Shown here piece after piece: positions 11,282 to 22,033 of a DNA stretch of 64,000 nucleotides. The stretch's first letter is position 1, and the number at the start of each line of letters is the position of its first letter. Origin of the DNA: Euryodendron excelsum (taxonomy: Eukaryota > Streptophyta > Magnoliopsida > Ericales > Pentaphylacaceae); contig CM065392.1 in assembly GCA_033060915.1 (NCBI GenBank), positions 21,393,501-21,457,500 on the forward strand, read 5' to 3'. A program made the translations under genes and the position numbers. Under the pieces are notes generated by a model, which worked only from the letters and a program-made list of their open reading frames with translations, made no database searches and was not told where the DNA came from.

Positions 11282-11572
11282 TTAATCATCAGCTTTCTTG
11301 ATTGTCTGGCCTTCATTTGTTTGCTCAGGAGTTTCTCTAACAAACCACTCGGGCGATTCGTATTCGTCCAGCTCGATAGGTCGTGCCCGGGGCTTTCTGC
11401 TCTGGCCTCCAATTGGGGCTCGACGCTCCTTAGGTATACACAATGGGGAATTCTTATTACGGAGTTTGGACAGCTCCTCATCAATTTTCCTCACAGACTC
11501 GTATACAAGTTTGTCTTCAGGGGTCAGCATCTCATCAGGGTTACATCGTGACCAGGCATCTTCGCATTCCAT
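11282..11572 (-). CDS. Charged 96-aa frame after gag
   Basis: An open frame of 96 residues that starts a few codons after the gag stop, on the same strand. It is rich in Glu, Asp, Lys and Arg, with a VYESVRKIDEELSKLRNK segment that may form a helix. No catalytic motif or known domain is recognised. Its position suggests the C-terminal extension of gag or the gag-pol linker of the Tat/Ogre element, set off as a separate frame by a stop codon. It has no visible counterpart in the decayed pol region at 21276-24650. It could equally be chance-open remnant coding sequence. Confidence 0.4.
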   Translation of the reverse strand: MECEDAWSRCNPDEMLTPEDKLVYESVRKIDEELSKLRNKNSPLCIPKERRAPIGGQSRKPRARPIELDEYESPEWFVRETPEQTNEGQTIKKADD

Positions 11573-11578
11573 TTCCTT

Positions 11579-12172
11579 TCAGTCCTTGTAATATATCTCT
11601 TGGCATGCAGCAAAACAAACCTTGTTGTTACCAAACTTTGTAATGATGTTGACAGCATGGTCCAGTGGAGGGTTTGCAGAGCCGTTCGGAGAAGGATTTG
11701 CCGGTCGTATCCCAATGATCTTATTATCTATCAGGTCTTGAATCTTATGCTTGAGGGCCAAACAATCTTTAGTATCGTGTCCTTGGCTATCCGAATGATT
11801 CTTACAGCTTGTTGCAGATTTGAAGTAATGAGGCGGAGGATTGGGCTGGGGTCGAGCAGGTATAGGTTTCAGGTACCCAGCTGCTAAGAGGCCAAAATAG
11901 ACCGTGGTCTGTGAGCACGCGAGTTTTGTAAATGTCCGCTTCTTCCCACTTGTTCGCCTAGTCCGAGGAGGTATTGCAGATGTTTTTGATGATTGGGGAC
12001 CACATTTCGGTGAGGTTGCAGTTGGGTTGATGGTTCGGGAATTGAAAGGGCTTCGGGTTCTATGTTTCAGAATAAGACCATTCTCGGTGGCAAGGCCAAA
12101 ATGGTCGGGATGATATCCGAAGGGAAGGTCGTATAATTCTTGTGTTTGGTTAGGGGTTGGTTTGGAAGGCAT
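11579..12172 (-). pseudogene. gag: Tat/Ogre gag remnant, C-terminal part
   Basis: Nucleocapsid-side remnant of gag, the structural protein that packages element RNA in cytoplasmic particles. Key marks, in order, are a proline-rich run (PARPQPNPPP), then a Cys/His cluster: CKNHSDSQGHDTKDC, followed by LALKHKIQDLID. The C-x2-H-x5-H-x4-C spacing with LKHKxQDLID after it is characteristic of gag in the Tat group of plant Ty3/gypsy elements. The N-terminal 100 residues do not look like normal gag and may be frameshifted. The remnant is far shorter than a full gag (usually over 500 residues), so the central capsid part is missing. It is on the minus strand, in line with the primer site and LTRs. 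Confidence 0.7.
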
Positions 12173-12202
12173 GTGAGCAAGGCCCTCGGCTTGGGGAGGT
12201 TG

Positions 12203-12412
12203 TTAGGAAGCAATGGTGGCGGCATAGTCATGATCTTCTTTCTTCGTCCTTTTTCGTCCATCATGGGTTTGGGCCCGCAAGGACTCTACTTGCTCTTGGG
12301 TTGTGTGAGATAAGAGTGAGGAAAGCATGCCTTCCATTTCAGTCATCTTATGCTTGACTCCTCTTGTCTCTGCTAGTAACTGAGTTAACGTATCAAGAGT
12401 AAGCAATTCCAT
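12203..12412 (-). pseudogene. Possible gag N-terminal remnant
   Basis: A 69-residue frame beginning at a methionine (MELLTLDTLTQLLAET), rich in Leu, Glu and Lys, with a heptad-like pattern up to SLLSHTTQEQVESLRAQ that could form a coiled coil. It lies between the leader and the recognisable gag C-terminal part and is on the same strand, so it is probably the gag start. The frame could be read further upstream to 12514, but that part crosses a 17-base homopolymer and is unlikely to be coding. Confidence 0.45.
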
Positions 12413-12514
12413 GCTTGTAAGGTCGGGGAACGAGGGAAGGTACCTAAAACCAAAAAAAAAAAAAAAAAGGGGAAGAGTTAGTGTTTGACCTTGACAAGTC
12501 TTTATGCAATGCAT

Positions 12515-13872
12515 GCTCTAAGGTGCCCCTTTTTTTAAAAGGGGGAAACTAAACATGATGTATTGGCTCACTTTTGGAGATAAGGGGTTTGCCCCTGTAT
12601 GCAGACACCTTACCATCAGGTGGGAACCTTCAGCCATTCATGCATTTATTCATAAAAACAAAGAAGTACATTAAATTCTAGGTTTGAAATACAAAAGAAT
12701 TGAAATACATTTTAATAGGGGGAAGGGGAACATTTTCCTTTGGACCTCCACCTATCTATTTTTACAAAAGGAAACCCTAAACTACTCTTGAGTCTTCGGA
12801 TTCGCCTTCCTTGGGTTTGATGTCGAGGAGGCCGCTGAGAGACCTTGTTGATCGATTGCCCCTTGTCTTCTTGGCAACCCTATCTCCGTGAGCATAGAGG
12901 GATTGGGGCCCCTCTTATGGAATGAATCGTGATGCATGCAATGAGTCCTTAGGGTTACGCGGGAACCCTTAGGGTTTGGGTAGGTTTAATGCAAGGGAGA
13001 GTGACGTTAGTGTTACTCTCAATGGGTTGATCATATACATGAGAATGCAGTGACTTGAGTTACTTGGAACTCTTGTCTTGACATGGAATATTGAACGCAT
13101 GAACATGAATATGCAAAAAGTATAAAGAGAAAAGGTACAATTGAAATAAACATGCATGCATGAATAGTTAGACAGGCATTATAACAGTATAAATACAAGC
13201 ATTATAACAGCAAGTATAAATGAAAGTAAAAGCAGTCGCCCTTTCCTCCGTGATTTTGAAAACGGTGCTCGTGTCTTAAATCCAGCAGAGGTTCGGCTAT
13301 GCATGGTGTCTATATGAGTATGAGGTTGAGGGTTGACTAATGCGTCCTAAAAAGGCTCGGTCCCCGGATCTTCAAACCTAGGCCCACTCCCCCAGGTGGT
13401 GCCATGATCGGTTGGTGATCCGAGCGGGGGAACCATTAAGAGGCCGTAGGTGAAGAAACTGACACAGCATCTTGCCCACAACCAATATACCGTTCCCCCT
13501 TTCTAACTAGAAAGGATATATCAGGGTATGCAAGTATGCAGAATGCAAGTGCACATGCAGTGTGTGTGTGATTTTTAAAAGTGGAGGAAAGGGCCCAATA
13601 ACTCCCATTCATCCTGTACATCACATTCATGCAAGACAGTTAATAAAATTTAAACAAAATGTGTACCTACAAAACAAAGATGCAAGTGTTAGTATGTGGA
13701 TGACAAACATAATACAAGATAATATGAGTAATGCATGTTTTTTTTTTTAAAACAATTTTTTTGAAAATTTGGTTTTAAGAGTTTAAAGTGAATAGGATTG
13801 AACCAAGTTAATTGAAGACTCTACATGGGAAAAGGGTAAAGAGATATGACTAACGGCCTAACCCTCTAAGTG
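12515..13872 (-). other. Element leader between PBS and gag
   Basis: About 1.3 kb of non-coding sequence. It corresponds to the long 5' untranslated leader of the minus-strand element. No reading frame in it shows family signatures. Confidence 0.5.
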
Positions 13873-13890
13873 TCCCCAGCGGAGTCGCCA
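13873..13890 (-). other. Primer-binding site of Tat/Ogre element
   Basis: The minus strand reads TGGCGACTCCGCTGGGGA two bases after the LTR end. The TGGCGACTC start and length fit a tRNA 3' end, consistent with the tRNA-Arg primer described for Ogre/Tat elements. This fixes the right LTR as the 5' LTR of the gag-bearing unit. The tRNA identity was not checked against a tRNA sequence. Confidence 0.75.
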
Positions 13891-14429
13891 GCTGTCGCGC
13901 CCAGATTTTTCGCACTCGAGGAATACTCACCCAAGCAGGAAAAATATTGTACTCTCTCGTTAGAACTCACCCTCCTAAAAGAATGAGTGCGACTAGGTTT
14001 GAATTGAAAACAGGTTTGAATAAAGGGCTTTTGAAAAAGATTCAGAGTCGCCACCTAACTTAATTAAGGTGAGTTAGGTCACCTAAAAACTAAGAATAAT
14101 CCGAAGACTACACTTAGGGTTTTTAGAAAACAATTTGAAAAGATCTCCTCGAGAGAGGGTTTTTAAGAAAACAGGTTGTTTGGCAACCTTTGGAAAACAT
14201 TTAGCCCCTTTTTTAGAAAAATAACTCCTTTTGGTCTTTGAAATCAGTGATTCTAGATTCAGAGGTTGGTTACGTGTAGGGAAGACGCACTAAGCTATCA
14301 CCCTACCCCGCCCTTGCGGTACCTACATGTCAATCTACCCTAGATTCACCTATGAGAGTCTTTAATTAACTATAGTTCAACCCCATTCACTTTGAAAAAC
14401 AATGTTTGAAAACTAACATGATGCATGAT

Positions 14430-16640
14430 ATGCAAGTGCAAGATGAGAGAATTGAAAAATAGAAATTGATTTGAAAATAAATTGATTTGATTTGAAAATA
14501 GATTTGAAGAGATTGAATTTGAAATTGGAAAGTATGAAAATTTAAAAATAGGAACTTGAAAATAGAAATTTTGAAATTGGAATTTTGAAAACTGATTGGA
14601 ATTTGAGATTTGGAAAGATTTTGGAAACCGCACCCATGAGGGTGGAATTGAAGGTTTGAAAAGTATGGTGACCGCACCTATGAAGGTTGCCTACGTATCC
14701 CTTCGGGAGAATCAAGTCAGTCGTAGTTCGGACCGGAGTCCAATTGAAAAGAGATTGATTTGGAAGAAAGAGATTGAATTGGAAATTGAATTGGAAATTG
14801 AATTTGATTTGAAATTAGAAGAGGAGACTGGAAATTGGAATTGAGAGGATTGGACTTGCTTTGGAAAGATTGATTTTGGAAAGATTTGGTTTTAGGAAAA
14901 ATGAAGGTTTAGGAAACCTAGACTTAGGAAAGATGAGACTTAGGAAAGACTCAAGAGTTTAAGAAAGATTGGACTTAGGAAATGTTTGAATTAAGAAAGG
15001 TTCGATTTAGGAAAGTGTCATTTTTGGAAGGTTTTGAAATTAGGAAAGGTTAGAATTAGGAAAGTTTCATTTTTGGAAAGTTTTGGAGTTAGGAAAGGCT
15101 AGAATTAGGAAAGTTTTGAATTAAGAAAGTTTTGATTTTTGGAATGTTTGAAAAAGGGAAGTTTTGAATTTGGAAAGTTTTGAAAACAAGGAAGTTTTGA
15201 AAATAAGAAAGTTTTGTTTTAGGAAAGGTTTGAAAAAGAAAAGTCTTCAGTTTAGGAAATGTTTGAATTAAGAAAGTTTTGAGTTTAGAAAAGCCTTATA
15301 TTTGAAAAGATTTGAAGTTTAAGAGAGTTTAGAATTTAGAAAGTTTTTAGGTTTAGGAAGATTTAACTTAAGAAAGTTTCAAATTTAGAAAGTTTTGAAT
15401 TTGGAAAGATTTGAAATTTAGAAAGTTTAAGATTTAGAAAGTTTTAGAGTTTTAGAAAATCTTGAGATTAGGAAAAGTTTGAGTTTAGGAAAGGTTTGAA
15501 AACTTAGATTTGAAAAAGATTTTGGAAGGGGTAGAATTAGGAAAGGGTTGAAGTTGAAAGTTTTAGGAAATTTACCGTTTAGGAAGGTGGAAGTTTAGGA
15601 AGGATTTGAATTAGGAAAGATTTGGATTTGGAAGGGATTGGATTTTGTTTCTAAAAGAGAAAGGTTAGATTTTGTTTCCAAAAACGGAGGACGGGATCTA
15701 GTTTCCTAAACGGGGAGATTTGATTTGGTTTCCTAAAGGGAAGATAGGATTTGGGTAAGGATTTGGAAAAGAGATTCTAAAAACCCTAGATTTGGAAAAT
15801 CATAGTTTTGACGTAGAAAAGAGGTTTTGGAAACGTGTATAATTTGGACGTGAAAACAAGAGATTTTGGAAACCTATGTTTGGGGCAAAGTTTGAAAGCC
15901 ATGTTTTTGGAAAGAAAATTAGGGTTTCCTAATTGTGGGCTCTAAGGCTTGACTTGGGCTCTAAGAAAAGAGTTTTTAGAAAGTACACTTTTGGAAACGA
16001 GTTTTTTGGAAGGAAGTCCTAAGGAGGAGTTTTTGGAAAGTGAATTTGGAAAGAGAGTTTTTGGAAAAATTTTTGGAAAAAGGGAGTTTTTGGAAAGTGT
16101 GTTTTTGGAAACATAAATTTTGGGAGGAAAAATCCTAGAGGGGAGTTTCTAGAAGGAAGATTTAGAAAGGTTTTGAAGAGAGTTTTTAGGAAGGTGAATC
16201 TAGGGAGTGTTTTTAGAAAGTGAATTTTGAGGAAAAGATTTTGGAGAGGAGTTGAAAAAGAGAGTTTTGAAAAATAGATTTTTGAAGGGAGTTTTTGAAA
16301 ACCATTTTGGAGAGGAGAGCTTTAGGAAAGTATGTTGAAAAAGAAGATTTTTAGGAAGAGATTTTTGAAGAAAGAGTTTTTAGAAGGTATAAAAACGTCT
16401 CACTTTCCTGAAGCGATTCTAGCCATAAGAGGGCTAGAACCACTTTAGGAAAGCGGTTTTGAAAATAAGGTTTGAAAATATAGACCAAAAGGTCACTTTT
16501 AATATGACACTTTCCTAAAGCAACCCTAGCCATGGAAAAGCTAGAATCACCCTAGGATTGTGGTTTTAAAAACAAGTTTTTAGAAAAAGAGATTTTGATG
16601 CAATTTTCAAAAACAAGTTTGAAAACAACTTTGAAAACGA
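14430..16640 (-). repeat. Purine-rich low-complexity tract in LTR 2
   Basis: Counterpart of 4640-6990: GGAAAGTTTTGAATTAGG-like degenerate units on the plus strand, pyrimidine-rich in the transcribed strand, in the R/U5 part of the LTR. Confidence 0.8.
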
Positions 16641-17280
16641 ATTTTGGAAGATGCAAGATTATGATATGCACAATGCAATTTGGGGTTGTGAACATACAAG
16701 GTTAAGGCTTCACCACATAATCAAGGGGGCCGGACCCACGTGGTCTTTGGTTAGACTAGAAGAAAGCCGCCGACACGGTGACTCTCCAATAGTCCAATCC
16801 TACACATGGACCGGGAATCCCCTTGTTTCAAGCATGCAAAGAAAGGGCGGGAAAGAGATGGGGGATTAAAATAGAGAAAACCCAAGTGGGTTGGAGAGAG
16901 AAGAGAGAGGGGGGAAGTGCAGAAAATTAAAGAGAAAGCCTACCTTGTTTCTTGTTTATTTTGCGGCCGTGCAGTCTTCGATCTTCGGTCTTCGGTCTTG
17001 ATCTTCACCTTCAGTCTTCAAGGATTGTCTTCAAGCTCTGAATGGCTGCTCTTCAAGTCTTCAGAGAGTGGTTGAAGGCTAGTGTATGAGTGTATGGGGG
17101 AGTGTATGAGTGTATGGGGGAGTGTATGAGTGTATAGGAGGCTAGGGTTTGTGTGTAGTGGCTAGGGTTTGAGGAAAACCTAGGGAGGCTAGGGTTTTGG
17201 AGGTGTTCGAGATCTGTGTATCGAAATATAGGGTTTTTAGGTTAAGTTTGCAGACCCTTTTCACGTTGAACGAGGTTCTA

Positions 17281-17288
17281 TATTTATA
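17281..17288 (-). promoter_or_regulatory. TATA box of LTR 2
   Basis: Minus strand CTATAAATATAG, in the same relative place as the TATA boxes at 7595 and 45996, about 14 bp downstream of the first GC palindrome. Confidence 0.7.
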
Positions 17289-17301
17289 GAGGGAGGACAA
17301 A

Positions 17302-17402
17302 CCTGGCGCCTGTTGCAGTGGCGCCAGGGCAAACTTTACACTGGCGCCACTAGGAGTGGCGCCAGGCCATTTTTTGGCTTGGCGCCACTACTAGTGGCGC
17401 CA
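17302..17402 (-). promoter_or_regulatory. Three GC palindromes upstream of TATA, LTR 2
   Basis: Three inverted repeats within 101 bp: CCTGGCGCC / GGCGCCAGG (17302-17328, 9-bp spacer), CTGGCGCCACT / AGTGGCGCCAG (17341-17365, spacer AGG) and TGGCGCCACT / AGTGGCGCCA (17380-17402, spacer ACT). All stems are perfect. They stand out as GC-rich in an AT-rich LTR and abut the TATA box. Confidence 0.75.
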
Positions 17403-18229
17403 GCCAATTAGGAAAGATTTAAGGTCGGCAAGCAACGTATCTTTGACTAGATTTGGGCGCCTGTACTAGTGACTACCATGCAATTTTTAGCCTGGCTTCA
17501 CTAGGAGTGACTCCGGAAAGTCCGGAAATGATTTAAAGGAGCCGGGAGTGACCCGGAAGGCCGGAAAGGAGCAGGAACACTTGAAATAGTGTCCTGGAGG
17601 TATTTGACTTGAAAAATGAAGATAAGGTGGGTCGAAAAGGTTGACCGAGCCTTTAGGGGCAAAACGGTCAATCGGACTAGGAAACTGCCGGGGCGAACCC
17701 GGATTGTCCCGGAAAAAGATTTGGGATCTGGAAACATTATTTAGAATGTTCCCAGAGGTTGCCGGTTTGATTCCCAGGGCCGGCGTGGTCGGAAATGGAG
17801 ACCGACCCACCAGGGGCAAAACGGTCATTTTGTACCGGGTATGCCGGAACTGACTCAGAATGATCTGGAAAGGTAAAGGAAGGTTGAGAACACTATAAAA
17901 AGTATTCTCGGGTCATTACCGGTTTGATACCCAGAGCCGGTGTGGTTGAAGAAGGAGATCGGCCCTCCGAGGGCAAAACGGTCATTTTGTACCGGGTTGG
18001 CCGGAACTGACTCGGAATGATCCGGAAAGAGAAGGGAAGGTTGAAAGCACTATAAAAAGCAATCTCAAAGGGTTACCGGTTTGATACCCAGAGCTGGTAT
18101 GGTTCCCGGGGCATCCGGATGCCTAGGGGCAAAATGGTCATCTTGACCAGAAAGTCTCGAAAAAGGTCCTAAGGGTAATTTGGTCATTTTTCACCGAAGT
18201 GGGCTAACAGCCACTGGTGTTGACCTAGG

Positions 18230-18630
18230 TTTTGAGTGTTTCCGCCACTCTAACGGTGCGAGTATTTCCGCTACTCGGATGGGGTTGATGATTTGTGAGT
18301 ATTTCCGCTACTCTAACGGTTCTGTGAGTATTTCCGCTACTCTAACGGTTCTGTGAGTAGTTTTGCTACTCGGACCGTCTCGAGGAATAAACTGTCTCGA
18401 GAGAGGGATTCGAAAGGGGTCTTACCGTCTCCGAAGAGATGTGCCTGGATTGGAACCGTCTCGAGGAATAAACTGTCTCAAGAGAGGGATTGGAAAGGGG
18501 TCTTACACGTCTCCGAAGAGACGTGCCTGGGTTTTGAGTGTTTCCGCCACTCTAACGGTTTTGTGAGTAGTTTTGCTACTCGGACCGTCTCGAGGAATAA
18601 ACTGTCTCGAGAGAGGGATTGGAATTGAAA
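18230..18630 (-). repeat. Rearranged short tandem repeats in LTR 2 U3
   Basis: Several roughly 30-bp units built on GAGTATTTCCGCTACT plus CTAACGGTT (18230-18360, again 18530-18580), interleaved with two or three copies of the TCTCGAG-containing 81-bp unit. LTR 1 has eight of the latter and none of the former in the same place. Confidence 0.75.
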
Positions 18631-18823
18631 TAAGAAAGGACAATGCCCCTAAGGGCATTTTGGTCATTTTACCTCTATTTGGGCCTGACAGGCCCGCGAA
18701 GCGATGGAAAGACGGAATTTGGACCTAGAGAATTGGTTTCGATTGGAATATGCCCAAAATGACTTGAAAACAAGTCTGGACGGAGTGTAGACTGCCGAGC
18801 GGTCAAAAATGGGGTGCTTACAG

Positions 18824-20041
18824 GTTGCTTTGGCCTTGCTTCTGCTGAGCTTCTTGGTGTTCCCACGAGAAGATGATTTAGTGGACTGTCGACTATGTGC
18901 ACCGCTGGCCTAGATCCGTAAGGGGCATTCCTATGCTCCCATGATTGTAGGGGAGACCTTCGTGAGTCTTACGAGATTCCAGCAGACCCTTGACACTCGT
19001 TTTCGGGGATGCGCTACTCTCTTCCAGCTCTAGGCGATTGGACACTTGTTTGTTACACCTTTGTTCCAGCATACATGGTATCCTGAGCTTGACCATATAC
19101 ACTCCCTGGCGAGATCTCAGGATGTCATGGCAGATGAGGGGAGATTTCCACAGACCATTGCATCCTGGGCTGACTACCTCCAAAGCATGAGGTCGAGCAC
19201 TATCCGGTGGTATTCAGAACTGGTCGGTAAGTATTACTTGAGAGTTCGACCTTCCGGGAGGGCCTTCGTGCCCCTAGCAGGCTTGCGGGGCATTGCCCCT
19301 TTCTTCGGTATTCGAGTTCTGCGACAGCTTGGTAGGAATCATGATATCCCTTATTTAGCATCTGCAGCTGAGTTTACTCTTGTCATTGAGGCTTCGATCC
19401 CTAGAGTATTGGTGGAGAAAGTTATGGATACATGGAGATCTTTGTTTCCTCATGTTGATGATGGTCCCTTCTCTATCATGCCCCCTGTGACTGAGGCCTA
19501 TCATTATTGGCTTCGACGCTACGTGTTGGTTCCCAACAAACTTAGGGATCTTCTCATTGAGACTCTTTTACCTCCCGTAGGGTATACCGACTTCTTGACT
19601 GCTATGATTGTTCAGGGGCGTCGTCACAGGCGGGAGAACTGTCGTCTGATATGGATACTGCATGACCGGTTGAGGATAAGAGATGCTGAGATAGTTTCAC
19701 TGGAAAGGCAGCTAGTAGCAGCCAGATCGATACATGATGACCCACCTTTGCGTGCTGCGAGGGTCCGTAGGCGGCCACGAGGCGTTCTAGGCAGTTCTCT
19801 TTCCCTAGAGGGTGATATGATGGATAGCCAGTCTTTGCGGGAGACTGTGGAGTCCCTTACTCGAGAGAGGGACATGCTTCTAGCTAGATGTGCGGACTAT
19901 GAGCGAGGCCGGCCTGGGTCTTCTGCAGCTGGTACTTCTTCGAGTGCTCCTCTTGTGACTGGCGAGCCAGTGGATCCCTGCATAGCTGATTCCTCCTCTG
20001 ATGACGACGGGGAACGATATATTTTTGCCCCTCGCTCTTAG
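18824..20041 (+). pseudogene. Antisense DUF7745-like frame beside Tat pol
   Basis: A plus-strand coding frame, convergent with the minus-strand pol at 21276-24650. From 19034 it is open for over 330 codons. Upstream it continues in frame to 18824, broken only by TAG at 18911 and 19031. Segments such as GETFVSLTRFQQTL, RFRGCATLFQL and FVPLAGLRGIAPFFGIRVL, followed by many Arg and a helical LRETVESLTRERDMLLARC stretch and an acidic Ser-rich tail, resemble the DUF7745 proteins common in plant genomes. I judge this from memory of the family. Tat-group elements are known to carry an antisense frame in this place. The N-terminal part expected for the family is missing because the frame meets the LTR edge at 18822. 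Function is unknown. Confidence 0.6.
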
Positions 20042-21275
20042 ATTTGCTAATTTCTGCATTTGTAGAAAAACATACTTTGTTTAGTGTTATGCCTCTTTTT
20101 GTATTATGAATTCATGACCTCCCGTACTTTTGGTATGACTTCCCTGCATGATTAGTATAGCAACAAATTTGGGAAAAATTAAATGAGAATTGCAGCTTAA
20201 TGAAAAATAACTCCCTTTCGTTTGATTCTCTGACTCATTGATTGTCCCGCGAAAGGGACCCCTACTTCCTTTAACCCTAATTGGGCTAAGCCGGAGAATG
20301 CCTTTTGAGACGTCTTTCGAATTTTACACTGTTGCTTTCATACCTTAACTTCTGGGGAATGCAGTAGCTCGAGCAATTTCTTATATCTAAATCTCTTGCT
20401 CCCACCCTACCTTTTTCCTTTTTTTTTTTTTTTTTGCTATTTTTACTACTAGTGCCCTTGAGGATTTTCACCAGTCTCAGCTTTGTCATTTTTGCACCAA
20501 GGCGCTTTTGCAGGTTTTCGCCAGGGTCGATAGTTTTGTATCTTGCCACATCCCTACCTTTTTAGCTACGGCGCCCTTTTGGGTTTTCACCGCATCCTCG
20601 GGAAGCACTTAACTTTTCTCTCTTCTTTCTCTCTCCTTCCTCAACTTGGTCTACGGTTTCTGTTAAGAAGCTCCTAAATGCTACCCGCACCATCCTCCAG
20701 CCAATGGCATATTTTAGTAAGCTCATTTGGACTAATCAATTTAACTATAATCTAAGAGGACTTTTAGGGTTTATAATGTGGGTTTTTTACTCTTGAAAGA
20801 AAAAGGAAAAGGCTCAAGCCTACCATTCTACTAGTGATCGATAATTTTTGGTTTAATGGCACTTTTTCTGCGTATTCCCATTTTTCTTTGGGTATTTCAT
20901 TGCGCACCTTTTTCTCCTCTTTTTTTTTTTGTTTTTTTTTTTATGACATTAACACCAATGTTTGTGCGAACTTAAAGTAATACCTCAAAGGGTTTTTTTT
21001 TTTTTTTTTTGTCAATGCCTCTATTTTGACTTAACATGATCACTTTGTTGGGGAATGTTCCTGAAAGAAAGTAACCGGCTCAAAGGGTTTGACAAAGGTT
21101 ATATATATGCATTTTAATTGGATAGAAAATGAAATGAGGGCCTCTCGTCATCTTGGAATTAGATTGTCTAGTCCATAAAGCTTTACCCTTGAAACACTAC
21201 TCTATTGATTAGTGGAGAATGAGGAGAATAGGTTTTATTGCTTCTTCACAGAAACCCAAGGTCTAGCTTTTGGAA
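20042..21275. other. Spacer between antisense frame and pol
   Basis: About 1.2 kb with several long T runs and no gene. It contains three spaced copies of a GGCGCYYTTTxGGTTTTCACC-like motif at 20451-20474, 20501-20525 and 20570-20593. Read on the pol strand these are GGTGAAAACC boxes followed by GGGCGCC. Confidence 0.55.
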
Positions 21276-22033
21276 TCATATGTAGTAGTGTTTGACAGCA
21301 TCTGAATTCAATGGGCTAGGGAATTCTTGGCCATCCATTTCCTCCAAAACGAGAGCTCCTCCGAACAGGACCTTCTTTACCACGAATGGCTCTTCATAGT
21401 TTGGAGCAAATTTCCCCTGTGCTGCCTCCTGATGGGGGAACACCTTCTTGAGCACCAAATCTCCCGGCTGGAACGATCGAGGTCGTACTTTCTTATCAAA
21501 TGTTCTGGCCATTCGCCTTCTGTAACATTGAGCGTGATAAACCGCAGCTAGTCGCTTCTCGTCCAGCAAACAGAGTTGGGCATACCAGTCTTTAATCCAT
21601 TCTGCTTCATCTAGCTTGGTTTCTGTTAGGATCCGTAAAGAAGGAATCTCAATCTCAACAGGGATGACTGCCTCGGTGCTGTAGACCAGCTCGAAAGGAG
21701 TACTTCCGGTGGAGACTCTCATAGTAGTTCGATAAGCCATCAATGCAAAAGGAAGTTTCTCATGCCAATCTCAGTAGTTGTCAATCATTTTTCGGAGTAT
21801 TCTCTTAATGTTCTTGTTGGCTGCTTCTACTGTTCCATTCATCGGCAGATAATGTGAGTTTTTATGAACCTTTCTACGACCTTCTTGGTGACATGGACGT
21901 AAGAGACGACTTCCACCCATTTAGTAAAATAATCAATGGCAACCAGGATAAAGCGATGGCCGTTGGAAGCTTTAGGAGTGATTGGACCAATCATATCTAT
22001 CCCCCATATAGAGAAAGGCCATGGGGCTGACAT
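21276..22033 (-). pseudogene. int: Tat integrase core and C-terminal, with deletion
   Basis: Remnant of the DDE integrase that inserts element DNA into chromosomes. The N-terminal side of the core has WGIDMIGPITPKASNG (first catalytic Asp) and FTKWVEVV. The frame then stops at a junction near 21839-21845 and resumes in another frame with MNGTVEAANKNIKRIL, which holds the catalytic Glu. The 35-40 residues normally between them, with the second Asp (DNG), are absent. Downstream are AYRTTMRVSTGSTPFELVYS and a GPY/F-like C-terminal domain (RSFQPGDLVLKKV). One more stop lies near 21770. The enzyme cannot be active. Confidence 0.85.

Larger units (their letters stand above)
13893..18822 (-). mobile_element. 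Tat/Ogre-type LTR 2 (5' LTR of gag unit)
   Basis: Sister of the LTR at 4172-9381, 4.9 kb, with proper ends (TGTCGCGCCC at 13893 and GTGCTTACA at 18822 on the plus strand; TG...CA). The first 200 bp at the 13893 end differ from LTR 1 at only about one base in ten by eye. It carries the purine tract (14430-16640), TATA box (17281-17288), three GC palindromes, three 157-bp units and a rearranged set of short U3 repeats. It may also serve as 3' LTR of the pol-bearing sequence to its right, but no polypurine tract is evident at 18823. Confidence 0.88.
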
